From the NCBI GenBank assembly GCA_012064385.1, contig QRDG01000064.1, forward strand, positions 79,520 to 143,519: a stretch of 64,000 nucleotides of DNA. The letters run 5' to 3'. Positions 23,119 to 35,247 of this stretch are shown here, in pieces (within the stretch, counting starts at the first letter, position 1; every line of letters starts with the position of its first letter). The position numbers and the translations under genes are program-made. Below the pieces are notes generated by a model. The model was not told the DNA's origin. It ran no database searches and saw only the letters and a list, made by a program, of their open reading frames with translations. Source of the DNA: Puccinellia tenuiflora (lineage: Eukaryota; Streptophyta; Magnoliopsida; Poales; Poaceae).

Positions 23119-25845
23119 TTTCTTACCGGAACTATTTCTTTCTCGCTAATCTCACTAAGTCTCATGATCAACTCCAAGCTCAAATGCTAAAAGAGCTTCC
23201 TACTTGTGCTCCTATTGCTACTAATGATGATGCTTGTGCTACTAACTCTACGTCTTGTGAAGCATCCATTTTAAAGGAGAATGTTGAGCTAAGGGCTCAA
23301 CTTGAGTTGCTAACTAGCAATTATGGGAAATTGGAAGAAAGTCTCTAGCTCTCATGATGATCTTCCAGTGTCCCACGATAGGCTAAAGTTAGCTCATGAG
23401 GCTATCACTACCAAGGTAACACCTAGTGAGCCTCATGTGGACAATGGCACATCCTCTACTAATAATGCTATATTGCCATGTGCTATTCCTCATAGTTCAT
23501 CCACTCACAATGTTGGCACATCTTGTGATGAATTACTTTCCTTGCCTTGTTGCTCTAACAATGATGCATCTACCTCCTCTAGTTCTTGTGTTATCACTAA
23601 CCATGTAGAGGAAAGGCCTGCTGCTGTATTAAAATAAGTTGGGTGGTGCCCCAAGCGAAGGCGGAATTGCAGCTAGTAGCAGTTTTCCCTCGTTTAACGA
23701 ACCGAAGTTTATCGAACCAGTAGGACTTTGAAATCAACAACGAGGTGAATGTTGAAGATCTCTGGCGCTTGACCTTCAACAGACGTGGACCTGCACACAG
23801 TAAACCAAAATACTTTGCCCCCAATGGCGGAAAGGTTGTCAATCTTTCCGATCTCGTAGAAAACAAAGCGGTTAATTGTATGATGAAATATGAAAAGTGA
23901 CCAGAGGAGTAATGATGATTAAAAGCAAGTAAATGAGGTTGTAAACAAAGTAAAAATATGGACCGGGGGCCATGGGTTCACTAGTGGAGTCTCTCAAGTA
24001 AATAAAATATGCATGTGATGGGTGAACGAATTACAGCTAGGCAATTGACAAGATCATGACACAAACCCAATTTAGCTATGACAAAATGGACATGATAATA
24101 TTTATGGAGGCATCACGACAAGGAACAAAGACCGTTGAGTCCAACTGCGTCTTTGTCTAAAAAGTCCACCGTGGGATCGCTATCCAGCCTGTCACCCAAC
24201 GGTATTAAGTTGCAAGCAACAGACAATTGCATTAAGTAAAGTGCATGAAGTAAGCAATACTAATATCAAAAGAGACATTAACACCGTTGTTTTACCCTTA
24301 GTAGCAACAACACACCCTCGCCCTTAGACGTTTCTGTCACTCGTGCCCAGGAACAAAAGGGGGCATGAACCCACTATCTAGCATAAATACCCTCTCTTGG
24401 AGATACACACAATCACTTGGCCAAAGTAACTACGCACATCGGAGAGCATGCAAGAACATAAATTACTCATATAAGAATCATGCACAATCTGAACATAACT
24501 TCATAATCCATTTGGATCCCAGCAAACACATCACATAGCATTACAATAATCGATCTTGATCATGTTAGGCAGCTCACAAGATCATAAGACATGAAGCACA
24601 AGAGAGAGACTACCAACTAGCTACTGCCATGGACCCGTAGTCCAAGGTGAGACTACTCACAAATCATCACGGAGGAAGGCATGACGATGATGAGCCCACC
24701 GGGATCGATCTCCCCTCCGGCAGAGTGTCGGGATCAGCTTCAGATTGGACCCCGAACTAGGGTTTTCGGTGACGGCGCGTCGGGGTCGAGTTTCTGGAAA
24801 ATAATGGCCGCCTCAACGTTTTTAGGATAAAAGGCAATTTATAGGCGTCGGAGGGGGCCGAGGTGAGGTCCCACGGGCAGGGGCGGGCCCCACCCGCGGG
24901 TGACCCTTGACCCGCGGCAGGGAGGCGCCTCTGCCCTGTGGGCCTCCCCTCCGGCTCTCCTTCAGACTGGTACTTCGTCGTGGCAAATAAAAATTCCCCG
25001 TAAATTTTCGTCCAATTCCGAGAATATTTCCAGAAGTAAATTTCTGAAACAAAAAGACAGCAAAAATAGGGAACTGGCACTTGGCATCTTGTCAATAGGT
25101 TAGTCCAACAAAATGCATAAAAATGATATAAATGACAGTAAAAACATGTGACAATATCACAAAACTAGCATGGATCACTCAAAAATTATAGATAAGTTTG
25201 AGACGTATCAAGGCCCAAGCCACTTGTTTGAAGAAAGGCTTGGAAAATAGTCACAAAGGGAAGTCCACACTTGACAACATGTTGAGTGTGCAATAATCGC
25301 CCAATTACAAGAGTGGACTTGGATTCAACTCCAACAACAAGATCAAGTCCAAGATCGACAAGAAGAAGGGCCAAGAACAAGTCAAGAATCCGGCCAAGAT
25401 TACTTGCTTCATGTGCAAGATTGAAGGGCACCATGTTAGAGATTTCCCTATGAAGAAGAAGCCTCTTAGTGAGAAGCAACTAGGGAAGCGGCCTCTTGTT
25501 CAATCTCATGCTCAACCACGAGTTGAACAACGGCCACCTCCTAAGAAGACTCAAGTAAATGGTCCTCAAGTTGAGGAGCCTATCAAGAAGAAGGAGAAGA
25601 GTCGAAGTTGCTACTTATGCCGTGAGAAGGGTCACTTGGCTTCTTCATGCACTAACGGTACCCTATCCAACCACATTCTAATTGATGATGCTTATTCTCT
25701 TAGGAAGGATAGGGTTGGCAATGTGTTTGCCAAATATGTGGGTGCTCAAAGTGGTGTCAAGAAAAGAACCATTTGGGTACCCAAACCTATTGTGACTAAC
25801 ATCTTAGGACCCAACTTTGTTGGGGACCAACAAGCTCAAACTTGA
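23119..25845 (+). pseudogene. Gag remnant of the LARD-like element
   Basis: The N-terminal part (NLTKSHDQLQAQMLKEL, then ENVELRAQLELL) looks like the coiled-coil-rich gag of Triticeae LTR elements. After the solo LTR it resumes with SGLGFNSNNKIKSK and two knuckles: CFMCKIEGHHVRDF, whose last Cys is Phe, and an intact CYLCREKGHLASSC near 25608-25650. It ends with the TAIWVPK-like segment (TIWVPKPIVTNILGPN) and a TGA at 25843-25845. Frames change near 23340, and stops occur around 25230-25295. Confidence 0.75.
23619..25210 (-). mobile_element. Solo LTR 2 (TGATACGTCTC family) nested in the LARD-like gag
   Basis: 1592 bp. The minus-strand start is TGATACGTCTCAAAC and the end is ...CAGCAGCA, with TG...CA termini and an exact AGGCC duplication (23614-23618 and 25211-25215). 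The gag sequence is continuous across it (GAGGAAAGGCC joins CAAGCC). It is related to solo LTR 1 over its ends and middle. Confidence 0.85.
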
Positions 25846-28800
25846 TCAATAGGTGAAATTGGAGGACATTGGAGACTTGGCTATCATTTGAAGAAGTAAG
25901 GGATCTTCATGGTTATATTTCCTCAAGCTGAGTCATTTGGATTATCACATATCTATCTTATACCCAATGTTCCTACTTGCGGTAACGTGTACTTAACTCA
26001 TTTACATTGAAAGTTACTTGCCCCCTTGCATGTGTTAGTTTTTTTCCTAGCATGTGTTTTGTATATGATGTGCTTCTTTCTTACTTATCTTGAGAAATCA
26101 AGTATGTGTATGTTAGTTGTGTATCATGTATGTGTAAACTTTGTGTTGAGCCTTTTACTGGATCTTGTGTGGATTTTATTTGGCTCTTTTTGGGAGATTA
26201 ATGGACAATACCAATTTTGGGTGAGTGACTTGCTTTGTGCACTTCACAATCCCAAAAATGTGTATTCATGATGTACACCACATAGTATTGATATAGCAAG
26301 ATTATCTAGTCTCTATGTGGTATGTATCATTCATGAGAAATTCAAATTCGATAATGTCTATTAATTTCTCTAGTTGGTTTTTTTGTTGCCTCTTGTTAGA
26401 AAGAAATGGATCATCATGTTATGGGGGAGTAATAAGCTATGTGCCTATTACAATTCTAGAAAACGTGAACATTTGAGGTTTTGCCACTTGGATTTGATAT
26501 TGTAAATTATCCTATTCCTATGTGGCATGTTTGCTCAAACAAGTTCCAATTTTATTGAGTGCTTTTATTTGGTTTTCTTTTGGATCTTGTTTGCACGAGT
26601 TTTGCTTGGTGTGGTTTTCCTCAATTATGCATTTCCATATGCTATTTGAGAAATCATTCGCTCCATATTATTTTAACCAAGGCTTTGCCGGTTGGTTCGA
26701 ATAGTTGGAGCTACCAACAAACTCTATCAAATATGGCATTGCTTTAATTCTTATATTTTGCCAATTTTTCTTGCGAGGATATTCTTGGATATCTCTATCA
26801 CCGGGAAAATATTTCTTTTTACTCATTGTCCTTGGACAATTTATATTCATGTTGATGGTAGAATATTTGTGATTATCCTTCGTTGGCCTTTGCTCTTATT
26901 TGCCTTATCTCTTGCCAAGTTTTTATTTTGCGTTGACTCCCTTTGTCTTCCTTGCCTCTTGTGGATCTTTATGTCTTATTGATCTTATTAGTGCTTTAAA
27001 TGGCATATGAGGAGTAATGAACCCTTGTGTGTACGTTTTGTATTCAAATGCAAATCCTAAAGATAATGCACGAATCTTGGGGGAGCTTTTCTTTATTATT
27101 TAGAACACTATCTTATCAATTGACATTTGATCCTTTCAATTGGCATTTAATTTCTTTCCTTGGTGTTTATGGAAGACAAACCTTTTCCTTTTTTATGCTT
27201 TGTGCCTTCATGAAAAGTGTAGAGAGTGTTTGGTTTGTTTGTTGTAACCTTGCTCTCTCTAGGGAGTTGCTTTCTCATTTCTCGGTTTGTGTCTTATCTT
27301 CTTAAATGAGAAAACCCAGTGAGCATTTATCTTTTTATCTTATCTTCTATGCTCATTGATCTTGCTTAGGTACCTTCAATTGTATCTATTGAAATTTTAT
27401 ATCTCATCCATAGATATTTGTTTCAATTGGTATCTCTTATGGGAGCTTTGATACCTTGGTTCTTGATTTTATGTTACTTGATGTCTTTCAAGTAATACTC
27501 TTCTCTTTGGTATCTTTGCCTCTTGCGGGTATCTTATTTTCAATTGGCGTCTTATCTCTCATGTGTTGTTTGATTTGATTCCTATTGATATCTCACTTCA
27601 TGTGGTGATGTGTTGGAATCAATCATTGGGTGTTTTAATTCTTCCTTGATCATGTGTTGATTTGGATTCTGATATAATTTGGACAACCTTTTCGTGTCAC
27701 ACCTTGGTGTGCCTACTTTTGGTTTACTTGGTGTTTGTGTCCAAATTGTATCTTTTTGGTTCTAGAAAGTATTTGCATGCATATCTATTAATATATATAT
27801 ATATATCTTATGGCATGCTTGTCTTTTTGTTCCAATATATAGGGTAGACTCCACCAAATCCTAAATCGCCTAAGATGTGCATGAAATTCAATTTCATATC
27901 TATATGCACATATTTATGTGGAGTGTGTCCTATATATATTGTAGTGTATCTAACTACTATGGGACCCAATGAGTTTGGGAACCATTTTGTACTTGAATTG
28001 TGTTTTAGGTACAATGGAGATGCATTGGATGCTTGCCTCATTCATAAGGAAGGTGTTCTCACCATGTGATCATAGGAGTCAAGCTACGATGATTAACTAA
28101 CTCTCATCTTCTTCATCACCAATGACATCTCGGTAACAAGTGTCTACCTCATGCATACTTTTCTAGTTTCAACCTTGTGTAGGTTGCTTCTTGGCAGGAA
28201 ATGCTTTTATATGCAATTGTTGTGGTTTTGGCCTATTTCCTTCACTTGGTATATCTTTGTGATATTTGTGTTGAAATTGCAAAAACATTTCCTTCAATTG
28301 ATATCCTCTTTGTGATACTTGTTGTCTTTTCTCAAAGCGTCTCTACTATCTCTTGTTCCCTTAGTGATATGTGTGATGTCTTTGATGTGTTTGAAGTTCA
28401 TCTATATACAATAAGATAAATTTGAGCTATGTGCTATGCTTTTTAAGTAATAATATTATTTGTGTATTTATGATTTCCCTTTGGATACCATGTTTTCTTC
28501 TTCTTCAACCATTTTGTATGTACATGTTTCTTTGTGGGTGTATATCATCAATGATGTATCTACTTAGAAACCTATACATATGAGAGAGGTAACTTTTAAA
28601 TTGGTATCCTATTTCTTTCGAGTCACCTTGATTTGTATCTATAATTCTTTGGTGGCTCCAAATTTGTCTCGTGAGTGCTTGTCTTATTTTTATTTGCATC
28701 TTTGTGCACTCATGTTTTATTGAAGATCTTTGACCTCATGCTTATCATGGTGAGCATGTTGATTTTTATTGACTAAATGTTCTTACTAGCTCTTGGCTTT

Positions 28801-29622
28801 TTCAATTGGTTTTAGTTTCCAATTGGTACCCTCGAGCTTGTGAACATATTCTTTTTCTTTAAAGATCTTCTTTGCATCTTGTGTGCTGGCAAGACGTGAT
28901 GTGCGTTTTTGTCTCTCATTTGGTTAAGGCTAGGATGATGTTCTATCTCATCCCTCCTTTTGTCTTACCGAACAAATTGTCTTGTCATACACACTTATGC
29001 TCGGTTGGGCCTCTCTTTTGTTAAATCTTTTCAATTGGTATCTTATTATGGCTCAACCATATCTTTGGTACAAGTGCTATGTGTTATGTTTTGTTTTATG
29101 CACTCTTGCACTTGTTGTTTGTTCTAGATGATTTTAGGGGGAGTGAGGATTCCATATTTGTGCACTCGTCAATAGTGCATGAACATTGGGGAGCTTCTCC
29201 ATTTTCATTTAGAATACTATTTTCGGATCTTTTCGATTGCTTTTCTCCCTTTGTGGAGATGTTTAAAAAGGGATGTCATCTTATTTGCAATCTTTAGATC
29301 CTCCAATATAGTTTGATTTCCTCTACCTATTCGTCATTGAATATGTGCATTTGATTTCACTCATATCTTGAGAAATGCACACCTTATGGAGGAACTCATA
29401 TTATATTGGCCTTCTAAAATTTTCCTCCCATTTCGGCAATAGATGCCAATGGGGGAGAAGTTTAGAGGGTTTAAGGGAATTTGGTTTTATGCTTTTGTTT
29501 GGTTCTTAAGCATTTGCCTTTATGCTCTTGCGTGATTGCTTGTTTGTCTTGCAAGTACGCTTAATTCATTATATAAACCCTCTTAAAAAGGGATTGTCAT
29601 CAATTGCCAAAATGGGGGAGAT
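25846..29622 (+). other. Non-coding, T-rich internal domain of the LARD-like element
   Basis: About 3.8 kb of strongly T-rich sequence with recurring CAATTGGTATCTT and related phrases and only short open frames. It occupies the place of pol and ends with AAAATGGGGGAGAT, the polypurine tract, next to the LTR. Confidence 0.7.
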
Positions 29623-30639
29623 TGAAAGAGCATGGTTGCCCCCATGTGTTGTTTTGGTAATTAATGACAATCCTTAAGTACTAATGTGTGCTTTGAGCTA
29701 TACTTGTAGGTTTGGTCCATAGCAATGCTTGAACTCCATATGTTGGAGTCAAGGCTAAAAGAAGAAGAGTTTATGTTGATCAAGGCTAAGTGCAAGTTGA
29801 TCAACACACAAGGCTAGGGATGTACCATGTGGGATCGTATGATCCCATGGTATGGTAAGCAATTGTCAATATAGCCTTGTGAACTAACCCATGATCTATG
29901 TGCTTGTATCTCTATGTGTGGTTAGGCATTTCTCCATGAGCGTGCAACGAAAGGGATATCCTATGTAGCTCATGGAGGATGGCGTCACGTGGTGATCGTC
30001 ATCAAGATAAAGGCCAAGTGAACATATGTCGAAGAGTGCCTCTCCCATCTTGGTGTATGGGGGAGCACGTTGCGAGTCTTCACCAAGCGGAGCGCAATCA
30101 AGAAAGGTGGTCCATCTTGAGAAGACAAAGATCGTCATCATCTAGCTCAAGTGGATTATGCGCAAGGAAAAGGTATGATCTTGATAGGGTTTCTATTTAC
30201 CGGTCTCATGATGTTAGTTGAGAGACCGGGTTATAGGATAGATAGCCGTACTATCAAAAGGGGCTCTCGAGCGAGTATCTTGATCATATCGTCGTAGAGA
30301 GCTCAAACCTTTGCATCCTTGGCATCATCTTTATTGGTTCTTATTTGGCTCTTATCGTGGCGTGGTCTTGGTGCTTGTCATGCTTGTCATGACTAGGCCA
30401 AGTTCACCAAAAACGGATTTCGTATGCATCTTCTCTTGCGTTTTCGGTTTTGGAGATTTTGCCGGTCCATCCGGGTGGAAGGTTTCACTCTTCCATTTAT
30501 TAGAAAAATCTCCCTTGCTTGGTTTAAATATTTCTGGGTTGCTCTTGTCGTCCTCTTTCCAATTGGATTCACCTCGATCGGAGTTTCCTTGCAAAAGTTA
30601 TTCAATTTCTGGCTCTGCAGCTTTCTCTGTTCCAGGGGG

Positions 30640-31090
30640 CGGTAGTACCGCCATCTCCTGTGTTTTCCTTTGATCTCTCGGCATTGCACTACGGTAGTAG
30701 TACCGCCACTGGTGCTGCCAGTCATACCTTCGGTTGCGCACCAGCGGCAGTACAGCTGTTGCGGTTCCCGTGCTCTCCTGGAGCTCGCGGTACCGCCAGT
30801 GGTACCGCCGCTAGTGCCGCCAAAGCTGCCTTCGGTTGCGCACCAGCAGTAGTACCTCCGCCTCTGACGGTAGTACCGCTGTTGCAGTTCCCGTGCTCCC
30901 CTGGAGCTCGCGGCACCGCCAGTGGTACCGCCGCTAGTGTTGCCAAAGCTGCCTTCTGTTGCGCGCCCGCGGTAGTACCGCCGCCTCTGGCGGCAGTACC
31001 GCCAGTGCGGGCTCGTTTGCTAGCCGTTGGTGGGCTGAAACGCGTGGGGCGGTAGTACCGCCGCCTATGGCGGTAGTACCGCCCCTGCGC
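30640..31090. repeat. Palindromic GGTAGTACCGCC repeat cluster
   Basis: Many copies of GGTAGTACCGCC or GGCGGTAGTACC (self-complementary GGCGGTACTACCGCC pattern) are spread over 450 bp, together with two copies of a block of about 130 bp (from about 30748 and 30878). Apparent open frames rich in Ala, Val and Pro follow from the repeats, not from a gene. Confidence 0.8.
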
Positions 31091-31624
31091 GATTCTGCCC
31101 TCCAACGGTTGGTTTTTTGGGGGAACCTATTTAAGGGGCCTTCTTCCCCAATGGTTCCCTAACTCTTTGCACTCTCTCTCCTTCATTGTTGACCATCTTG
31201 AGAGCTTGCTTCCTCTCCATCCCTCCATGATTCTTGTCTCCTTTTAAAGGGAAAAGAGAGAGGAGATCTAGATCTACCACTTCACCAAGCCATATCTCCT
31301 CTAAGTGAGGGGAAGCCTTTAGATCTAGATCTTGGAGTTGCTTTGGGTTTCTCCTTTGTTCTTCCTCTCAAATCCCTCCCTAGCATTAGTTGCTTTGGTT
31401 GGATTTCGGAGAGAAGGACTTGACCACTTAGTGTGTTCTTGCCATTGCATTTGGTGCATCGGTTTGAGTTTCCCACGGTGATACGTGGGATTGAAGTTCG
31501 AGAAACTTGTTACTCTTGGGTGCATAGGGCTCCCAAGAGCTTGTGCCTCTTGGGTGCATTGTGCACCCTAGACGGTTGTGTGTGCTACGCGAGCCTCCTA
31601 TTGTGTGGAGGTAGGCTCGGGGAA

Positions 31625-31774
31625 ATTGTACGGGTTTGGTCAACGCCCTCAAGAAGACCTCATTGTACGGGTTTGGTCAACGCCCTCAAGAAGACCTCAT
31701 TGTACGGGTTTGGTCAACACCCTCAAGAAGACCTCATTGTACGGGTTTGGTCAACGCCCTCAAGACGACCTCAT
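31625..31774. repeat. 37-bp minisatellite, about four copies
   Basis: The unit starts ATTGTACGGGTTTGGTCAAC and continues to AAGACCTC. It recurs with a constant 37-bp spacing (TTG at 31626, 31663, 31700, 31737) and only a few substitutions. Confidence 0.9.
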
Positions 31775-32209
31775 AGTGGATGAGCAAATCCCCCATCGGG
31801 TATTCCCCACGGGAGGAGCTCACGGAGAATAGGGTGAGCACGGACGTGCTTGTAGGAGGGCCAAGGAGCCTCCACACCTCTCCAACGTAGACGTACTTCC
31901 ATTGGGAAGGAACTACGGGAAACAAACCTCCGTCTCCACTTGTGTCGGTTATCTCTATAACCAAACTCCTTTACTTACGGATTTACTTTGTGATAGCCAT
32001 CAAGCTTGAAGTTATATATCTTGCTATCCTTTTTGTTAACTTGCCTAGCATAAGTTGTTGGTGCACATAGGTGAACCTAGTATATTAGGTTTTGTGCTTG
32101 ATAAATTAAACGTTAGTTTTATTCTGCATTTATTCAAGCCCTAAGCGTAAAAAATTTAAAGCGCCTATTCAACCCCCCCCCCCCCTCTAGGCGACATCTC
32201 GTTCTTTCA

Positions 32210-32450
32210 AGTGCCTCCAATATCTATCATTTACAGGCACTAATCAAAATTGCCTCAAAATGATTACTATTTGAGGCACTTTTAGATGCCTCAAATAGTA
32301 ACCATTAGAGGCAGTTTTGATTAGTGCCTCTCATAACTATCATTTAGAGGCACTAATTAAATGTGCCTCAAAATGATTACTATTTGAGGCACTTTTAGAT
32401 GTGCCTCGAAATGAATAGTTCCTCTAAATGAAACAAACTGAAACAGTGAC
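32210..32450. repeat. CACTA subterminal repeats, left block
   Basis: GTGCCTC, GAGGCA and TTAGAGGCA motifs recur every 20-40 bp. These match the right-end block at 38655-39000 and show that CACTA sequence resumes right after the LTR. Confidence 0.75.
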
Positions 32451-32583
32451 TCTAACTGTTAGTTCACAGTTAAGACAACATAAAGTCACATCCAACAATT
32501 TAACCTTACAAAAGTCCTAGCTGAAACGAACATAAGTTGACCAGAACTTCACATAAACCCCCTTTCCCTTTCGTCTCTCTCCA

Positions 32584-33110
32584 TTGACCAGGACTGTGAG
32601 GCGCCCATTCCCCTCAACCTCCTCCCCCCCTTCCCGGCGCGCCAATCCCACCACGCGGCGCTGCGCCGCCTTCCCCGATGGACGCGGCCCCTCCTCACCT
32701 GCTACAGCCGGCTACGCCGCCCGCTTCTCCCCCATGGGCCTCATCCATGCGCCGCTCTCCTCGCTGCTCGAGTACTCCTCGGGCGTCCTTCGCGCCCAGG
32801 CCAACGGCGGCGGCGGCGGGCTCCAGCGCAGGGAGCCGCCCAACGCAGGGGCCGGCGGGGAGGTGTTGATCCGGATCGTCGGGACCGATGGCGACGCGGG
32901 GCCGCGCGCTCCTGGCGCTGGCACCGGGGAGGCGTCCGCGGACGAGGAGGCCCCAGTGGCGCGCGGGGACGAGGCTACCGGGGAAGAAGGCGGGAGGGCC
33001 GACTCGCCCTACTAGGGCTACGACATGTAGCGGGTGGCCAGGTGGGTGGAGCACGCGCTGCCCTTCTCCCTCCTCCTGCTCGGCGTCTTCATTCGCCAGC
33101 ACCTCCCCGG
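32584..33110 (+). pseudogene. Captured RNFT1-like RING/transmembrane E3 ligase fragment
   Basis: The translation contains YAARFSPMGLIHAPLSSLLEYS, a VLIRIVGTDGD segment and an acidic linker. It then reads RVARWVEHALPFSLLLLGVFIRQHL, which I recognise as the N-terminus and first membrane helix of plant RNFT1-like membrane RING E3 ligases. Stops at 33013-33015 and 33028-33030 break the frame just before the helix, and all later helices and the RING are absent. The sequence then changes to unrelated Pro/Ser-rich DNA (33111-33260). It is a transduplicated first-exon piece, not a working gene. Confidence 0.65.
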
Positions 33111-35062
33111 CGGAGCGGAACCCTGGATTCTGGAGCCCTCGCCGAAGAGGGTTTCGTCCTCGCCACCAGAGACCCGCTTCTCGCCACCAGCACCACCACC
33201 ACCACCACTACCACCACCGTCGTCCACAAGGTCTACACCTGGACGCGCTTGTGCGTGAGGTAAAACTAATCGCCCCCCGTCTCGGTACATCGGGTTCGGT
33301 TTCTCGCTGCGTCGGGGCGCGCTTGTTCCGAGGTAGGTTTGGCTTCGAGGGGCAGTTTCTACCACCAATTTCTGACTGGATTTAGTTGCGAGATCTTCCG
33401 AGGGATTTTGTTGTAAGTTTTTGGATCCGGTGGTGCACAAGATGCTTAGGTTTTGCGATCTGATGTGCTTGCCTTGCTGAGAGGCTTCGATTGCGCTCAT
33501 CGTGGGGCAGGTAGGTGGGCGAGCAGTTAGCTAGTCTTACAGGTGCAGTCGGTCGCGCCATTTCTGCAGTTTCATTGGTGATGTCTGATGTGTGTGCAGC
33601 TGTTTGAGCTATGAGTACAGTAGCTGCTCTCCTATTGAGCCTTTATGATGCCTAATCTGTGAGTTGTTGTTATAAACGTTGGATTCGGAAGGATATATAT
33701 ATAGTGCAATTTCTTCGGATTGGATGATCATATATTGTGTCTGCTTAGTTCTGGGTCGTTTGGTCCTCTGGATGCTAGCTTCGTCAAAAAGTGATATTAC
33801 TTCCGATCTGAAACTTGATTTTGAATTAAAATTATTACCTTAGCTGTTGAGATCACCTATTTGAAGCTGGCTGTATCAGCCATTTTGATCCTCTGTAAAT
33901 TTGGATTCTTAGGCTGTGATTTCTTAGTTCCTGTATACTGCAAGAGTTAATGGATTCTGATTATTAATTAGGAGATAAATGTTGTGGTATGTAGAAATAA
34001 TTGTAGATACATGTTCCTTTTATGCATTAGTGAATTCTTGTCTCTGTTATGGTGTAGTAGAGAGAATTTGTAGAAGTCCAAGAGACCATAAATGCTACCT
34101 ACTTGTAGCAGTCTTTAGTGCCGCTACCGCTGTTATCACAATTGATTTAACTGAGTACATGTCCAAACGTATTATAGCTACTTAGAAGCTCTAGGAAAGC
34201 TTGTCTAGTTGATTAAGCTTACAAAATCAGTGGAATAGGTAGTCGGGTTACAATATAGATGAAATTGTACATCATGTCTTCTTTATATAACTAACATTCT
34301 AGTATATGTTGCTCCTGTCCCGTGTCGTGTGATGTATGCTATTTTGAAGGCGATTATAAGTGCGCGGTAGTTACTGTGACATCTTGATATTTTTGGCACA
34401 TAACTGACTGGCAAATTTCAATTACAAAATGCATGAAGGCATGTTGAATTCCCATTTTCTTATGTACCCAAAATTTGAGATAGGATTTTAGGTGGCAGCG
34501 TGTTATTACATGCTCATTTTAATCTGTGTTTGTGGTTAGGGAGTCATCATGACAAGGTGCTTTTCTAAGACTGGATGTATGAGTTTAAGTTAATGACACT
34601 TGCACCAAAAGGGTTTTAACAGAAATTGGTTGAAACCTGAAACTCATAAGTACTATAACAAATGTGATACAAAATCACTTGAAGAATATACAGAGAACAT
34701 CATAACTGACCCTTCTCTAGCCTTTTAAAATCCATTTAATGCTTCTTTGTTGGCGGAGTTCAATGGGAAAATTTAGGTTTCGTCTTTCAAACAGGATATG
34801 CCTTTTCTCATATCTGATCTGTGAAGGCCAATTCATTAATATAGTCAAATGTGAGGTAATGTGTAATGGAAGTAATTAAAATTGTGTGATGCACTTCAGT
34901 GTAAACCTGTTTGTTTTGTCATTTAGATTTTTATTATCTTGTTTGCAATTATTGTATTTCAGTTGAAAATCTCTAATGGTTGTGAAAATTCATGTATTGT
35001 TTACAGTATGGTACCAATGTATCACTGGCAATTGTGATGAACAACCAAAATGTATTGTGCAG
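33111..35062 (+). other. Captured non-coding DNA between the RNFT1-like and HEI10 pieces
   Basis: 33111-33260 is a short Pro/Ser-rich segment of unknown origin ending in GTGAG|GTAAAAC, a plausible splice donor. From there to the acceptor TGTGCAG at 35062 the DNA is T-rich and intron-like. A chimeric transcript joining the two captured genes is conceivable but unproven. Confidence 0.4.
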
Positions 35063-35247
35063 GTACAGAGGATGCAAAGAATATACTTAGTAACGATGGT
35101 GCATGTCCGATTTGTGATCAAGCGCTTTCCAAATCGTCGGTTGTTAACTCCTCATATAACATTTATTATCTTTTGTGCAAGCTACATTTCTCTTCTCCTG
35201 TATCAATTTATGGTTTAGTGATGCAAGAGTGCCTATGAAACGTCATC

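Larger units (their letters stand above)
23119..32209 (+). mobile_element. 5'-truncated large gag-only LTR retrotransposon (LARD-like)
   Basis: A gag remnant (23119-23618, 25211-25845) is followed by about 3.8 kb of T-rich non-coding DNA, a polypurine tract (29608-29621) and a 2587-bp 3' LTR (29623-32209). No protease, RT or integrase is visible. That organisation fits large retrotransposon derivatives that depend on proteins made elsewhere. The 5' LTR and start of gag are missing where the element meets the CACTA end. The element is also interrupted by solo LTR 2. Confidence 0.75.
29623..32209 (+). repeat. 3' LTR of the LARD-like element, 2.6 kb
   Basis: It begins TGAAAGAGCATGG and ends GTTCTTTCA, so its outermost bases are inverted repeats of each other (TGAAAGA/TCTTTCA). 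It contains palindrome-rich GGCGGTAGTACCGCC clusters (30640-31090), a minisatellite (31625-31774) and a C run (32173-32185) near its end. Confidence 0.75.

Noticed and set aside
30660..31105. Ala/Val/Pro-rich open frames in both directions
   Set aside because: They result from GGTAGTACCGCC repeats inside an LTR, not from a gene.
31625..31774. Regular 37-bp spacing as a possible CRISPR array
   Set aside because: The whole unit repeats without variable spacers and the genome is a plant; it is a minisatellite.
31433..31832. Open frames with a repeated 12-residue pattern (VRVWSTPSRRPH)
   Set aside because: This is a translation of the 37-bp minisatellite in the LTR.
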